From Antiquaquibacter oligotrophicus (lineage in GTDB: Bacteria; Actinomycetota; Actinomycetes; Actinomycetales; Microbacteriaceae): a stretch of 64,000 nt of DNA. A program made the translations under genes and the position numbers. Under the pieces are notes generated by a model. The model did not search any database. It was given only the letters and a program-made list of their open reading frames with translations, and was not told where the DNA came from. Positions 33,056 to 42,300 of this stretch are shown piece after piece (the stretch's first letter is position 1; each line of letters starts with the position of its first letter). The DNA lies in assembly GCF_020535405.1 (NCBI RefSeq), contig NZ_CP085036.1, positions 1,736,001-1,800,000 on the forward strand. The letters run 5' to 3'.

Positions 33056-33967
33056 ATGACCACCCCCTTCCTCCTCTCCGACGAGGTGTCCGCAGCCCTC
33101 GACGCCGGCCGACCGGTCGTGGCACTCGAATCGACGATCATCTCGCACGGCCTGCCGCGCCCGCGCAACCACGAGGCCGCCATCGAGTTTGAAAACATCC
33201 TCCGTGAGGCGGATGTCACACCAGCGACGATCGCGGTGCTCGACGGGGTTCCCCGCATCGGCCTCGACGCCGTCGGTGTCCGCCGCATCGCGGAGGAGGA
33301 ACTCGCCAAGGCGAGTGTGCGCGACCTGCCCATCATCGCGGCGGCGCGCTCGAGTGCCGCCACGACGGTGGCTGCCACCTCCCACCTGGCCTCGCTCGCG
33401 GGCATCCGTGTCTTCGCAACGGGAGGGCTCGGCGGTGTTCACCGTGGCGCGTCGGAGAGCTTCGACGAGTCGGCCGATATCTCCACCCTCGCGGTGACCC
33501 CCATCACGGTCGTGAGTGCGGGGGTGAAATCGGTGCTCGATATCGCCGCGACACTCGAGCGCCTCGAAACCCTGAGTGTCCCCGTGATCGGATTCGGCAC
33601 ACGGATCTTCCCGAGCTTCTGGTTGCGAGAGTCCGAGTTCGAACTGGACTGGGCGGTCAACGATGCAGCAGAGGTTGCCGCGATCATGAAAGCGCAGGAT
33701 GAGCTCGGCCACGGTCAGGGCATCGTTGTCGCCAACCCGATCCCGCTCGACCAGCAGTGGGACCCGGCAGAGCACGACCGTATCCTCGCGGACGCCCTCG
33801 CCCTCGCCGACGAGGCAGGTGTCACGGGCAAGGCGGTGACCCCGTTCCTCCTGTTGAAGATCGTGGAACTCTCGGAGGGTCGCAGCCTCGAGGTCAACCT
33901 CGATCTCGCCCGCAACAACGTGCGGGTCGCCGGTCAGATCGCCACGGCCTGGTCCGCGCTCCGCTGA
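33056..33967 (+). CDS. psuG: Pseudouridine-5'-phosphate glycosidase
   Basis: The 303-residue enzyme splits pseudouridine 5'-phosphate into uracil and ribose 5-phosphate. Signature stretches are VVALESTIISHGLPRPRN (about 21-38), FATGGLGGVHRGA (about 120-132) and the Mn/catalytic region FDESADIS...VSAGVKSVLD with the Schiff-base Lys. It is full length for the family and followed after one base by a PfkB kinase, the standard pseudouridine catabolic pair. The freed uracil could be salvaged by the upp gene product further along the window. Confidence 0.94.
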   Translation: MTTPFLLSDEVSAALDAGRPVVALESTIISHGLPRPRNHEAAIEFENILREADVTPATIAVLDGVPRIGLDAVGVRRIAEEELAKASVRDLPIIAAARSSAATTVAATSHLASLAGIRVFATGGLGGVHRGASESFDESADISTLAVTPITVVSAGVKSVLDIAATLERLETLSVPVIGFGTRIFPSFWLRESEFELDWAVNDAAEVAAIMKAQDELGHGQGIVVANPIPLDQQWDPAEHDRILADALALADEAGVTGKAVTPFLLLKIVELSEGRSLEVNLDLARNNVRVAGQIATAWSALR

Positions 33968-33968
33968 C

Positions 33969-34841
33969 ATGGCAACCCGTTCGCGGATCATCTGCTTCGG
34001 CGATGTGATCGACGATGTCGTGGTGATCCCGAACGGTGCGCTGCGCGAAGACACCGACACACCGTCGACCATTCGTTTTGTGGCTGGCGGTTCAGCGGCG
34101 AACACGGCGGCGTGGCTCGGCGAACTCGGAGCAGACGTCGACCTCGTCGCGAGTGTCGGCGAGGGCGACGCGGCCCGCCACGCTGCCGCACTGGGCGGAG
34201 TGAGAACTCATCTCACCGAGCGGGCGGGGCTTCCCACGGGCACCATCGTTGTGCTCGTCGACGGGGAACGGCGTCACATGCTCACCGAGCGGGGAGCCAA
34301 TACCGCCCTCGATCCCGCGACGGTCACGGATGCCCTCCTCGACGACGCGGCTGTGCTCCACATCACCGGCCACACCCTCCTCAATCCGCTCGCCCTCGGC
34401 GACCTCGTGGACCGCGCGGGTCGCGCCGGCGTCGCGGTCTCGGTGTCACCCGGTTCTGCCGGGTTTCTTCAGGACATCGGGGTGGCGCGGTTTCTCGAGG
34501 CGTTTGCCGGAGCATCCATCGTGTTCGCGAGCCTCGATGAGGGTCGCGTCATCACCGGACTCGTGGAGCCGGCCGAGGTCGCTGCGGCACTCCCGTTCCC
34601 TCACGTCGTGCTGACCCTCGGCAGGGACGGGGTTCTGGCAGGGGTCGACGAGCACCTCCGAGTGCCGGCGGTGCGGGCATCCGCCGTCGACCCGACGGGC
34701 GCCGGTGACGCATTTTGCGCCGGGTACCTCGCCGAGTGGGTCGCGTCGGGGAATGTGCACGCTGCGGCGATCGCGGGTACACAAACGGCGGCTCGAGCCG
34801 TCGAGACGGTGGGGGCGAGGCCGCTCAGTTCGCGGCCTTGA
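33969..34841 (+). CDS. psuK: PfkB-family kinase, probable pseudouridine kinase
   Basis: This 290-residue PfkB kinase opens with ICFGDVIDDVVVIPNGALREDTD and has GGSAANTAAWLGELG (about 40-54) and the catalytic DPTGAGDAF (about 240-248). It directly follows psuG, so phosphorylation of pseudouridine is the natural role; this rests on context because PfkB kinases are hard to tell apart. The 3' end overlaps the convergent photolyase gene by 17 bases. Confidence 0.85.
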   Translation: MATRSRIICFGDVIDDVVVIPNGALREDTDTPSTIRFVAGGSAANTAAWLGELGADVDLVASVGEGDAARHAAALGGVRTHLTERAGLPTGTIVVLVDGERRHMLTERGANTALDPATVTDALLDDAAVLHITGHTLLNPLALGDLVDRAGRAGVAVSVSPGSAGFLQDIGVARFLEAFAGASIVFASLDEGRVITGLVEPAEVAAALPFPHVVLTLGRDGVLAGVDEHLRVPAVRASAVDPTGAGDAFCAGYLAEWVASGNVHAAAIAGTQTAARAVETVGARPLSSRP

Positions 34842-36174
34842 CCGCCTCGTAGGCCGCAAGCGCGTCCTTGCGGCTCTCCTTCAGATCCACGATGGGATCC
34901 GGGTAGTCCGGTGTGCCGTATTCCGGCACCCAGCGGCGAATGTAGTCGGCATCCGGGTCGAACTTGGCGGCCTGGAGTTCGGGATTGAACACGCGGAAAT
35001 ACGGCGCGGCATCCGCGCCAGACCCCGCAACCCACTGCCAGCTCCCCGGGTTGTTGGCCTCGTCGGCGTCGACGAGGGTGTCCCAGAACCACTCCTCACC
35101 GATGCGCCAATCGACGAGCAGATTCTTGATGAGCAGGCTCGCGGCGACCATCCGGACACGGTTGTGCATATAGCCGGTGTGCCAGAGTTCGCGCATACCG
35201 GCGTCGACGAGCGGGATGCCCGTCCTGCCGTGATGCCACGCGTCGAGGGTCTCGTCGTCGGGCTCCGACCACCCGAAGGCGTCGAACGCTGGCCGGAAAT
35301 TCTTCGTCGCGAGGTCTGGCCAGTGGTACAGGAGGTTCCAGTTGAACTCGCGCCAACCGACCTCGCGCAGATACCCGGCCGACTTCGGGGAGCGACCCTT
35401 CACGCTGTGCCACAACTGGTAGGGGCTGATCTCCCCGAAGCGAAGGTGCGGCGAGAGCCGACTCGTCGCGGGAACGGCGGGTTCGTCACGTCGGTCGTAC
35501 TGATCGAGGCCGTTCTCGAGGAAGTCGGCGAGGCGCGCCTGGGCACCGAGCTCACCGGGCGTCCAGGTCTCGCGTAGACCGCCGGCCCAATCGGGACGGG
35601 TCGGGAGCAGGCGCCATTCGTCGAGGTCCTCAGACAGGATGCCGAGACCGACGTCGGCGGGTCCCCTGATCGCGCTCAGATCGGGCTCGGGGAGGGGCAT
35701 CCTCACGTCCCGTTCCAGACTCGCGCGCCAGAACGGCGTGAAGACGCGGTAGGGGGAGCCGTCCGAGGTCGTGATCGTCCACGGCTCGACGAGGAGATTC
35801 GCGGCGAAGCTCGTCGCCTCGCGACCGCCCTCGCGGAGTCGGGCCTTGAGGCGGGCATCCACCTCCCTGCTGGAGGAATAGCGCCGGTTCCAGAAGACGG
35901 CTTCCGCATCGACCTCGTCGGCGAGTGTCGCGAGAACCTCGTCTCCGGCTCCGCGTCGCAACACGAGTGAACCGCCAAGGCGCTCGTTGATGGCAGCAAG
36001 AGAATGGTGCAACCACCATGTGCTGGCGGCCCCGAGGGTGCGGACTTCGGGGCTGACCTCGTCCAAGACGTACACCACGATGACGTCGCCGCCGTGGCCG
36101 ACCGCGGCGTCGAGCGCGGGGTTGTCGGCGAGCCGAAGGTCGTCACGTAGCCAGACGATCGAGGTGCCCGTCAC
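34825..36174 (-). CDS. Deoxyribodipyrimidine photolyase (cryptochrome/photolyase family)
   Basis: The 449-residue enzyme has an N-terminal antenna-binding Rossmann domain (WLRDDLRLADNPAL) and a C-terminal FAD domain with TSRLSPHLRFGEISPYQLW, WREFNWNLLYHWP, HNRVRMVAASLLIKNLL and NNPGSWQWVAGSG, all CPD photolyase class I marks. It repairs UV-made pyrimidine dimers using light. The GTG start at 36174 makes a GTGA overlap with the MarR gene stop, so the two are translationally coupled; an upstream in-frame ATG is less likely. Confidence 0.92.
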   Translation of the reverse strand: MTGTSIVWLRDDLRLADNPALDAAVGHGGDVIVVYVLDEVSPEVRTLGAASTWWLHHSLAAINERLGGSLVLRRGAGDEVLATLADEVDAEAVFWNRRYSSSREVDARLKARLREGGREATSFAANLLVEPWTITTSDGSPYRVFTPFWRASLERDVRMPLPEPDLSAIRGPADVGLGILSEDLDEWRLLPTRPDWAGGLRETWTPGELGAQARLADFLENGLDQYDRRDEPAVPATSRLSPHLRFGEISPYQLWHSVKGRSPKSAGYLREVGWREFNWNLLYHWPDLATKNFRPAFDAFGWSEPDDETLDAWHHGRTGIPLVDAGMRELWHTGYMHNRVRMVAASLLIKNLLVDWRIGEEWFWDTLVDADEANNPGSWQWVAGSGADAAPYFRVFNPELQAAKFDPDADYIRRWVPEYGTPDYPDPIVDLKESRKDALAAYEAVKAAN

Positions 36175-36614
36175 GAGGGGGCGCCCCCGTTGCGGAGCTT
36201 GTCGCACAGCTGTGTGAGCGTCTCGAGTTCGTCGGACGAGAGTGAACTGCCCACCCGGCGCTGGATGGAGTCGGCATGCTGGACGGCCACCGAGAGGAAG
36301 AGCTCATATCCCGCGTCCGTGAGATGTGCCACCGTCCCGCGGCCGTCGCCCGGATCGGATTCCTTGCTCACGAGGCCGCGCGCCGCGAGGCGGTCGACCA
36401 GTCGGCTGACGCTCGGCTGGGAGAGGAGCAGATGTTTGTTGAGATCACGGATGCGCAACCGGCGTCCCGGCCACCGGCTCAGGTTGAACAGTACGTCGTA
36501 CTCGGTGAACGAGATTTCATCGGACGGAAACTCGGCGTTCAGTTCACGTAGCACCGCGACTTGCGCGCGGAAGAGCGCTTCCCACGCAGCGACGGATGCG
36601 GCTCGTTCGCTCAC
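36171..36614 (-). CDS. MarR-family regulator
   Basis: The 147-residue protein has a winged helix (about 35-115): FTEYDVLFNLSRWPGRRLRIRDL, then LLSQPSVSRLVDRLAARGLV as recognition helix and DGRGTVAHLTDAGYEL as wing. Start GTG at 36614 is chosen because a minus-strand TAGAGT (36622-36627) ends 7 bases upstream, fitting a leaderless mRNA; a GTG at 36644 is the longer alternative. It is the first gene in an operon with the photolyase, suggesting regulated photorepair or shared stress control. Confidence 0.85.
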   Translation of the reverse strand: MSERAASVAAWEALFRAQVAVLRELNAEFPSDEISFTEYDVLFNLSRWPGRRLRIRDLNKHLLLSQPSVSRLVDRLAARGLVSKESDPGDGRGTVAHLTDAGYELFLSVAVQHADSIQRRVGSSLSSDELETLTQLCDKLRNGGAPS

Positions 36615-36720
36615 CCTCACCACTCTAGATTGCGCCGGTGTCACTGGAGTAGACAGCTCGCGCTAAAGTATTCATGTTTTCGGCCGTAGGGGACGCGGTC
36701 ACCGCCATCAAGGGGGTGAT

Positions 36721-39108
36721 ATGCGTCTGCGCCCGCAGAACGAGTACATGGCACGACCCGAGCTCGACGCGGTCTTCGACCGGGTGAAGTCCTTCGCGGT
36801 CCTGGAAGCGTCCCGCGGGAGTGGCAAGACCGCCGCCATCCGCGAGTGGACATCGCGTCGACCGGACCACGTGTTCGTCGAGGATGCCGCGGATCAGGCT
36901 GTCGCACTTCGTGCCGAACGAGCGCTCTCGAACGGCGCGACCATCGTCATCGATCAATTCGAGCGAGCTCCGCTGGGCCTCGCTCACGAGCTGCTTGACC
37001 TCCGCGCGCGCCATCCGCGAGGGCGAGTTATCGTCGCGGGGCGGTCCGTCGGTGTACTCGCGGATCGTGTCATCCGGGTCCGACACGGCATCGAACGCAT
37101 CCCGCCAGAAGTCCTCGATCTCACCGATGCTCAGATCGAGGTGATCGTGGGCTTGCGTCCGGCGGCCGCTCAGGCGGACGCTCTTCGGCTTCCCCTCGTC
37201 TGCCTCACCGCTGGCAGTCTCGTGGCCGAAGAGGGAATGGACATCCTCGAGGCGACCGATCTCGCAACCGACGCCGCCCTGCGTGAAGCGCTCGACGGGT
37301 TCGGCGCCGTCGTGCAGCGCGCCGTCGAGCGAGCGGCAATCCCCGTCGAACTCCCCGAGCAACCGCAGCACCCGCCAGGAGGATTCGACTTCGCCGACTA
37401 TCGCGAACTCATCAACGAACTCACGCGACGTGGCCTCGGCACGCGACAGGATGCCACGTTCCGTTTCGCGCCGGCCTGGCGTAGGGCGCTCAACACGCGC
37501 CTGCGCCGTGCCGCGCCCGTTGAGTTCCGTCGTGCTCATGCCGCTGCGGCCACCTCCGTCGCTTCCGCGCATCCTCTCCGCGCTCTCGACCACTACCTCG
37601 CGGCTGGGCAACTCGAGGAAGCGGCAGCGCACGCGCGTGAGCATTGGCTGGAACTCTCTGTTCTTCGCCCCATCGACACACTCGGTGTGCTGGACGGCGC
37701 GGCGCGACCGGCCGTCCTGCGCTCGACAACACTCGCAGCGCTCGCCGCGAGTGCCACAGAAGCCAGCGGCGACCACCCCGGGGCGGAAGCGTGGTGGCGG
37801 GCGGCTATCCAGCTCGGAGGCCGAGCGAAGCCGCCGGGCACTCGCCGTGGATCCCGCCGAGACCGAGCGTGGGCGATATTCGTCCGGGCGAGAGCGCTGC
37901 GCGGGCTCTCCGCATTCTCGGCCGCCGCGACGGCGGCGCGCGAGGGGATGACACTACTGGACCCCTCGCGATTGCTTCCGTCGCGGGGCTCCACGGCTGC
38001 AGTGATGATGACCGAATTCGCGCTCGCGCTTCTTCACGATGGCCACGTCGATGCGGCCCGCTCTTCACTGCATCTCGCAGCCACCCTCGCTCCAACGGGC
38101 TCTGCTGGCTGGTACTCGGCCCGAGCTCTCGGAGCGGCCCTCGTTGCCTTCTGCGGCGACACCCGACGCGCACGCCGTGACCTTGATGAGATCGATAGTC
38201 ATCTGATCGACCGCACACTGTCGACGACGTCCATCGGTGGTTGGGAGAGATTCGCGCGAGCCGTGATGCTCGCTGACGACGGAGATCGCGAGGCCGCTCT
38301 GGTCGAGATGGCGCGCGCTCGCGCGTTGGCGACACCCGATGCGGCTGCCTTCATCGAGGTCGGTCGAATGCTCGTGCAGTACGTGAGCGGGCATCCCGAA
38401 CACGCCACCGACATCGGATCCGCGGAAAGGTTCCGTTCTGATTTCGTGGAGGCGGCCTATCGCTGGAATCGAGCCTGGGCCTTCCTCGCTACCGGCCGCG
38501 TGAGACTCGCCCGGGCCATGATCGACGGATTCGACCCTCGACTGGTGTCCACCGTTCTCCTTCGCGCGGTCGACCTGAGGATCGCCGGGCGTGATGGTGA
38601 CGCACTCGCGCGCCTGACTCCGCTGCTCACTCAGCCTCAGGACGAGATGCTGCTTCGCCCCCTTGCTGCGGGCCTTGCGCTCCTCGTTGCGGTCGCTGTC
38701 GATCTCGACGAGGAGGACGTGGCAGCCAGCGCTCTGAATCGACTCGACGAACTCCACACCGTATTCGGTTCTGGCGTGCCCGGCCATCTGCTTCGCGAGC
38801 GGGATGTACACGCCGTCACGGCGCGGATTCCGCGGAGCCGGAGCATTCTCGAACGTATGCTCCCGGCTGGAGCGCGACCGGTCTCGGTGATCGTCGCGCC
38901 GGCGGCCCTCACCACCGCCCAAGAACGCGTTCTGAGTGCGCTCGCCGAGGAGTCTTCTGTGCCCGAGATCGCCTCACGCCTTTCCCTCTCCCGCAACACC
39001 GTGAAGTCTCATTTGCGCGCGATCTATCGATCCCTCGGCGCACGCGATCGTCAGGATGCCCTGAGACGCGCAGCACGAATCGGCCTTCTCACGCTTCCCG
39101 TCGACTGA
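36721..39108 (+). CDS. Large ATP-binding LuxR-family (LAL/MalT-like) regulator
   Basis: The 795-residue protein has an N-terminal AAA/NTPase part with Walker A ASRGSGKT (about 30-37) and a Walker B-like ATIVIDQFE (about 74-82). A long helical, TPR-like middle (about 270-690) and a C-terminal LuxR HTH (about 730-790; LTTAQERVLSALAE...IASRLSLSRNTVKSHLRAIYRSLGA) follow. Such LAL regulators sense ligands through the TPR region. GGGGGTGAT precedes the ATG. The gene lies just upstream of, and on the same strand as, the giant surface-protein gene, its likely target. Confidence 0.87.
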   Translation: MRLRPQNEYMARPELDAVFDRVKSFAVLEASRGSGKTAAIREWTSRRPDHVFVEDAADQAVALRAERALSNGATIVIDQFERAPLGLAHELLDLRARHPRGRVIVAGRSVGVLADRVIRVRHGIERIPPEVLDLTDAQIEVIVGLRPAAAQADALRLPLVCLTAGSLVAEEGMDILEATDLATDAALREALDGFGAVVQRAVERAAIPVELPEQPQHPPGGFDFADYRELINELTRRGLGTRQDATFRFAPAWRRALNTRLRRAAPVEFRRAHAAAATSVASAHPLRALDHYLAAGQLEEAAAHAREHWLELSVLRPIDTLGVLDGAARPAVLRSTTLAALAASATEASGDHPGAEAWWRAAIQLGGRAKPPGTRRGSRRDRAWAIFVRARALRGLSAFSAAATAAREGMTLLDPSRLLPSRGSTAAVMMTEFALALLHDGHVDAARSSLHLAATLAPTGSAGWYSARALGAALVAFCGDTRRARRDLDEIDSHLIDRTLSTTSIGGWERFARAVMLADDGDREAALVEMARARALATPDAAAFIEVGRMLVQYVSGHPEHATDIGSAERFRSDFVEAAYRWNRAWAFLATGRVRLARAMIDGFDPRLVSTVLLRAVDLRIAGRDGDALARLTPLLTQPQDEMLLRPLAAGLALLVAVAVDLDEEDVAASALNRLDELHTVFGSGVPGHLLRERDVHAVTARIPRSRSILERMLPAGARPVSVIVAPAALTTAQERVLSALAEESSVPEIASRLSLSRNTVKSHLRAIYRSLGARDRQDALRRAARIGLLTLPVD

Positions 39109-39395
39109 TTTGCCAAAACTTCACCCCGGCTTTCACCCCGGGTGGCGTCGGTCGCGACGTACCGCGAACATCCCCGTCACTTCGCGGAATTTTGCCACCC
39201 CGTTACCACCTAACACCCCGCACCACGCAGCCTGGTTCCCCCGACTGGGGGGTTTCAAAGTCGTCTCCCAGGCATCGCCCACTGACGCCTGCTTGAGGTT
39301 CATTCGCATCCCCCGGACACTTCTCACGTCCGCACCCGACAAGCGGACCGACCTCGCGCGATCCGACGCGCAGCGAGGCGTGTGAGGAGTTCACC
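39109..39395 (+). other. Long untranslated region before giant surface-protein gene 1
   Basis: This 287-base gap contains a repeated TTCACCCCGG (around 39119-39142), a C-run/G-run hairpin CCCCCGACTGGGGG near 39237-39251 followed by GTTT, and a GAGGAG ribosome-binding site. The hairpin could end the LuxR transcript or act in the surface-gene leader. No small gene or obvious operator was seen. Confidence 0.4.
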
Positions 39396-42300
39396 ATGTC
39401 CAGACAATCCGCCAACTTGAGCCGCCGCGTTCGTGTGCGCGCCGCCGTCGCAACGATCGTGTCGGCCGCGCTCGTCTTCGCTGTGCCAAGCGTCGCCAGC
39501 GCCGATCCGGTCATCACGAGTCTGTCCGGCACCGTGACCCTCGACACCAACGCGAACGGCGCCATAGACGCGACAACCGCCGAGGGCACCGCCGAGCCTG
39601 GCCTCGGTGGAGTGCAGATCGATGTCGTGTGCGTTGCGACCGGCACGAGCATCCTCACGACGACGTCGGATGCCGCGGGCGCGTGGTCTTTCGCTGACAT
39701 CGACCTCGGCCCCACGTGCGCCGATGGCAATGTGCGCGTGAAGGCGGAGGTCGCGGACACTCGCTACTCCATCACCGACGCTGCGGGCAGCAACCAGACA
39801 CCACGCACGGCCGACGAGCAGGTCGGCCTCTCCGCGCCGATGACCCTCGCATCCGGCAGCACAACCGTGGTCGACACCCTTGTGCGCCCCGATTGGTACC
39901 TGAACCTCACACTCCCCGCCGACTCCGCACTGGGCGGCCCCGCCGTCTACACCGGCACAACCCCGTTCGACTCGGTATGTCCCCAGGCCGGCAACGACTG
40001 CGCCATCGATGACGACGTCGTGCGTACGGCCGACCTCGTGACCTTCACGTGGGCAGTGGCGGGTTCCAGTCTCGATGACCTGTCGGAGAACCTCGAGGCG
40101 GTCATCCTCGAGCAGACCATCGAGCTGCACGACGGCGCCCTCGCCAACTTCGTCCGTATCCCCGCACGCTGCAAGCCCGCCGGTGGCGGTGGCGCGTCAC
40201 CCGTGAGTGTCATCATCGATCAGGACGGCACCGTCATCCCCGAGGGCCAGCCAGCCCCCGCAGGCACGACCTCGGTGACCCTCCGTTGCAACCTCGGCGA
40301 GTGGACCCAGACTGGGGACGCCGTCACGATCCAGCCGGTCGTCAAGATCTCCGCGGAGTCGCCCAACGGCTCCTCCTTCGACACGATCGCGCGCGCCTAC
40401 GCGGTCGACCCCGAGGCAACGGATGTCCCGACCGCCGTTCCCACGGCCGAGTACCCGTACGGACCCATCGACATCACCGCCGCCCCGGCGTACGAGATCG
40501 AGAAGAAGGGCTTCTTCAACCAGGACGAGGGCACCGGAGATATTGGTCGCGGGCCAGAGCCCGGCTACTACACGTATGCGGTCATCCAGATCAAGACCAA
40601 CAAACGCGTGGGAGTCGAGGCGTTCGAGCAGCCGGTCACCATGACCGAGGATGTTTTCGCGCTCCTCGGCGACGGCATCAATCCGTACCCCGGATTCGAA
40701 TACGCCATCACGAACTGCATGCCCAACCCGAACGGGTGGTACGGCACGGTGGGCGGCAATGCCCCGTCGTGGGGTGACTTCGGCCCCGGCTGGACTGTCT
40801 CGAACTCGGGCTCCTGCACCATGGCCCGCACGGACCCGTCCGACCTTACGAGCGACTACTCGATGACGCTCGACAACATCGACCTCAGCGGCACGACCTA
40901 CCCTCAGTGGGCTGCCGGCAACATCGATCTGTCGGCGGGGCCGTACTACGTGGCCTCCTATCGCATCCAGATCTTCATCCCCCTCGCCTCCATCGAGAAC
41001 GCGGACGGCGACCCGGACAACGAGTCCGGGAGCCTTGCCCTCTTCAATCGTGTCGGCGACTTCGATCCCGACGGCATCTCGGGAGCGAGCAACTTCGGCG
41101 ACGGACGCGAACCGGGATGGTGCGAACCGGAGTCGGTGGATGGCATCGCGATCACCGATCCCGAGATGCCCTTCTGCGACCCGTCCGGGACGAACACGTC
41201 GACGCCGACCAAGTCTGACAACGTCATCGGCCCGACGTACTTCCAAAAGCTGCCACCGGGCTACGGCTTCACGAAGTATTTCCTCAACCACAGCGACCTT
41301 TATGCACCGCAGTGGAATCTCCTTCCCGGATTGACGTCGCCGCACGCGGGCGACGCGCAGATGCAGCCGGGGCAAGTGGTCGACACCCACTTTGACTTCG
41401 TGCCAACGCAGGGACTTGCCCCCGCTACGAACGGCCGCATGTGCGACGTTTTCGACAACTCGATGGCCGTCCTGGTGCCCTCGGAGGAGACCGTCAACGG
41501 AGGAACGGGAGACATTTGGGCTTGGCTCTCGCCCGATGATGGAAAGGTTCCGGACCGCGCGGCCTGGAATGCCAAGTGGATCATCGAGTTCGCACACTTC
41601 GACATTGCCACCGACGATCCTCTTTCCGGCGGTTTCGATTCGACTACGGGCCGCTACGTCGGAAACTGGGCCGCTCAGGCCGCCGTTCGCTGCGACGACG
41701 ACGCACCGGAAGACGGATGGTTCGTCGACCCCACCGCCGTTCCTGGCGGCATCGACGAGGTAAACGCGATTCGAGTGCGCCCCGGAATCGACCCGGACAC
41801 GGGCGAAGAGACGCTGCTCCCTGTCGGCTTCAACAACCGCCTGGACTTCGGTATCCGTATCCGATCGCAGTTCCACGGGGGTCCGAACGACGGAGAAGAC
41901 CTCCCGTCGGGTGCTGTTCTCGCGAACTTCGGCGCCGTCCGTTCTGACGAAGTGAACGGAGGGGCCTGGACTGGCAGGGCTTACTCGCCGTCACCGGAGA
42001 ACGGCCACGGGGACGGGGATCGCGTCACCATTTCGCGGGCGACCCTCGCCTTGCAGAAGCAGACCATCACGGTCGACGGCATCGGCGACGGAGCCGCAGC
42101 GGCTGGCAACACGGGCAACGCGGTCGCTGGCAATCCGATCGTGTGGGAGATCCTCGCGAGCGTCAACGGCACGAGCGAAGAGCCTGCACCCGTCGACAAC
42201 CTCCAGATCGTCGATGTGTTACCGAACTACGCTGACTACGACCCCGATTGCACTGCGGACATCGCCGGGGGAACTCCCGCGGATATCGTCCAGTACGACA

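Noticed and set aside
32984..34105. N-terminal extension of the MFS protein by 374 codons
   Set aside because: It is antisense to psuG and psuK; MFS helices begin after 32983 and a -10-like element lies directly before that ATG.
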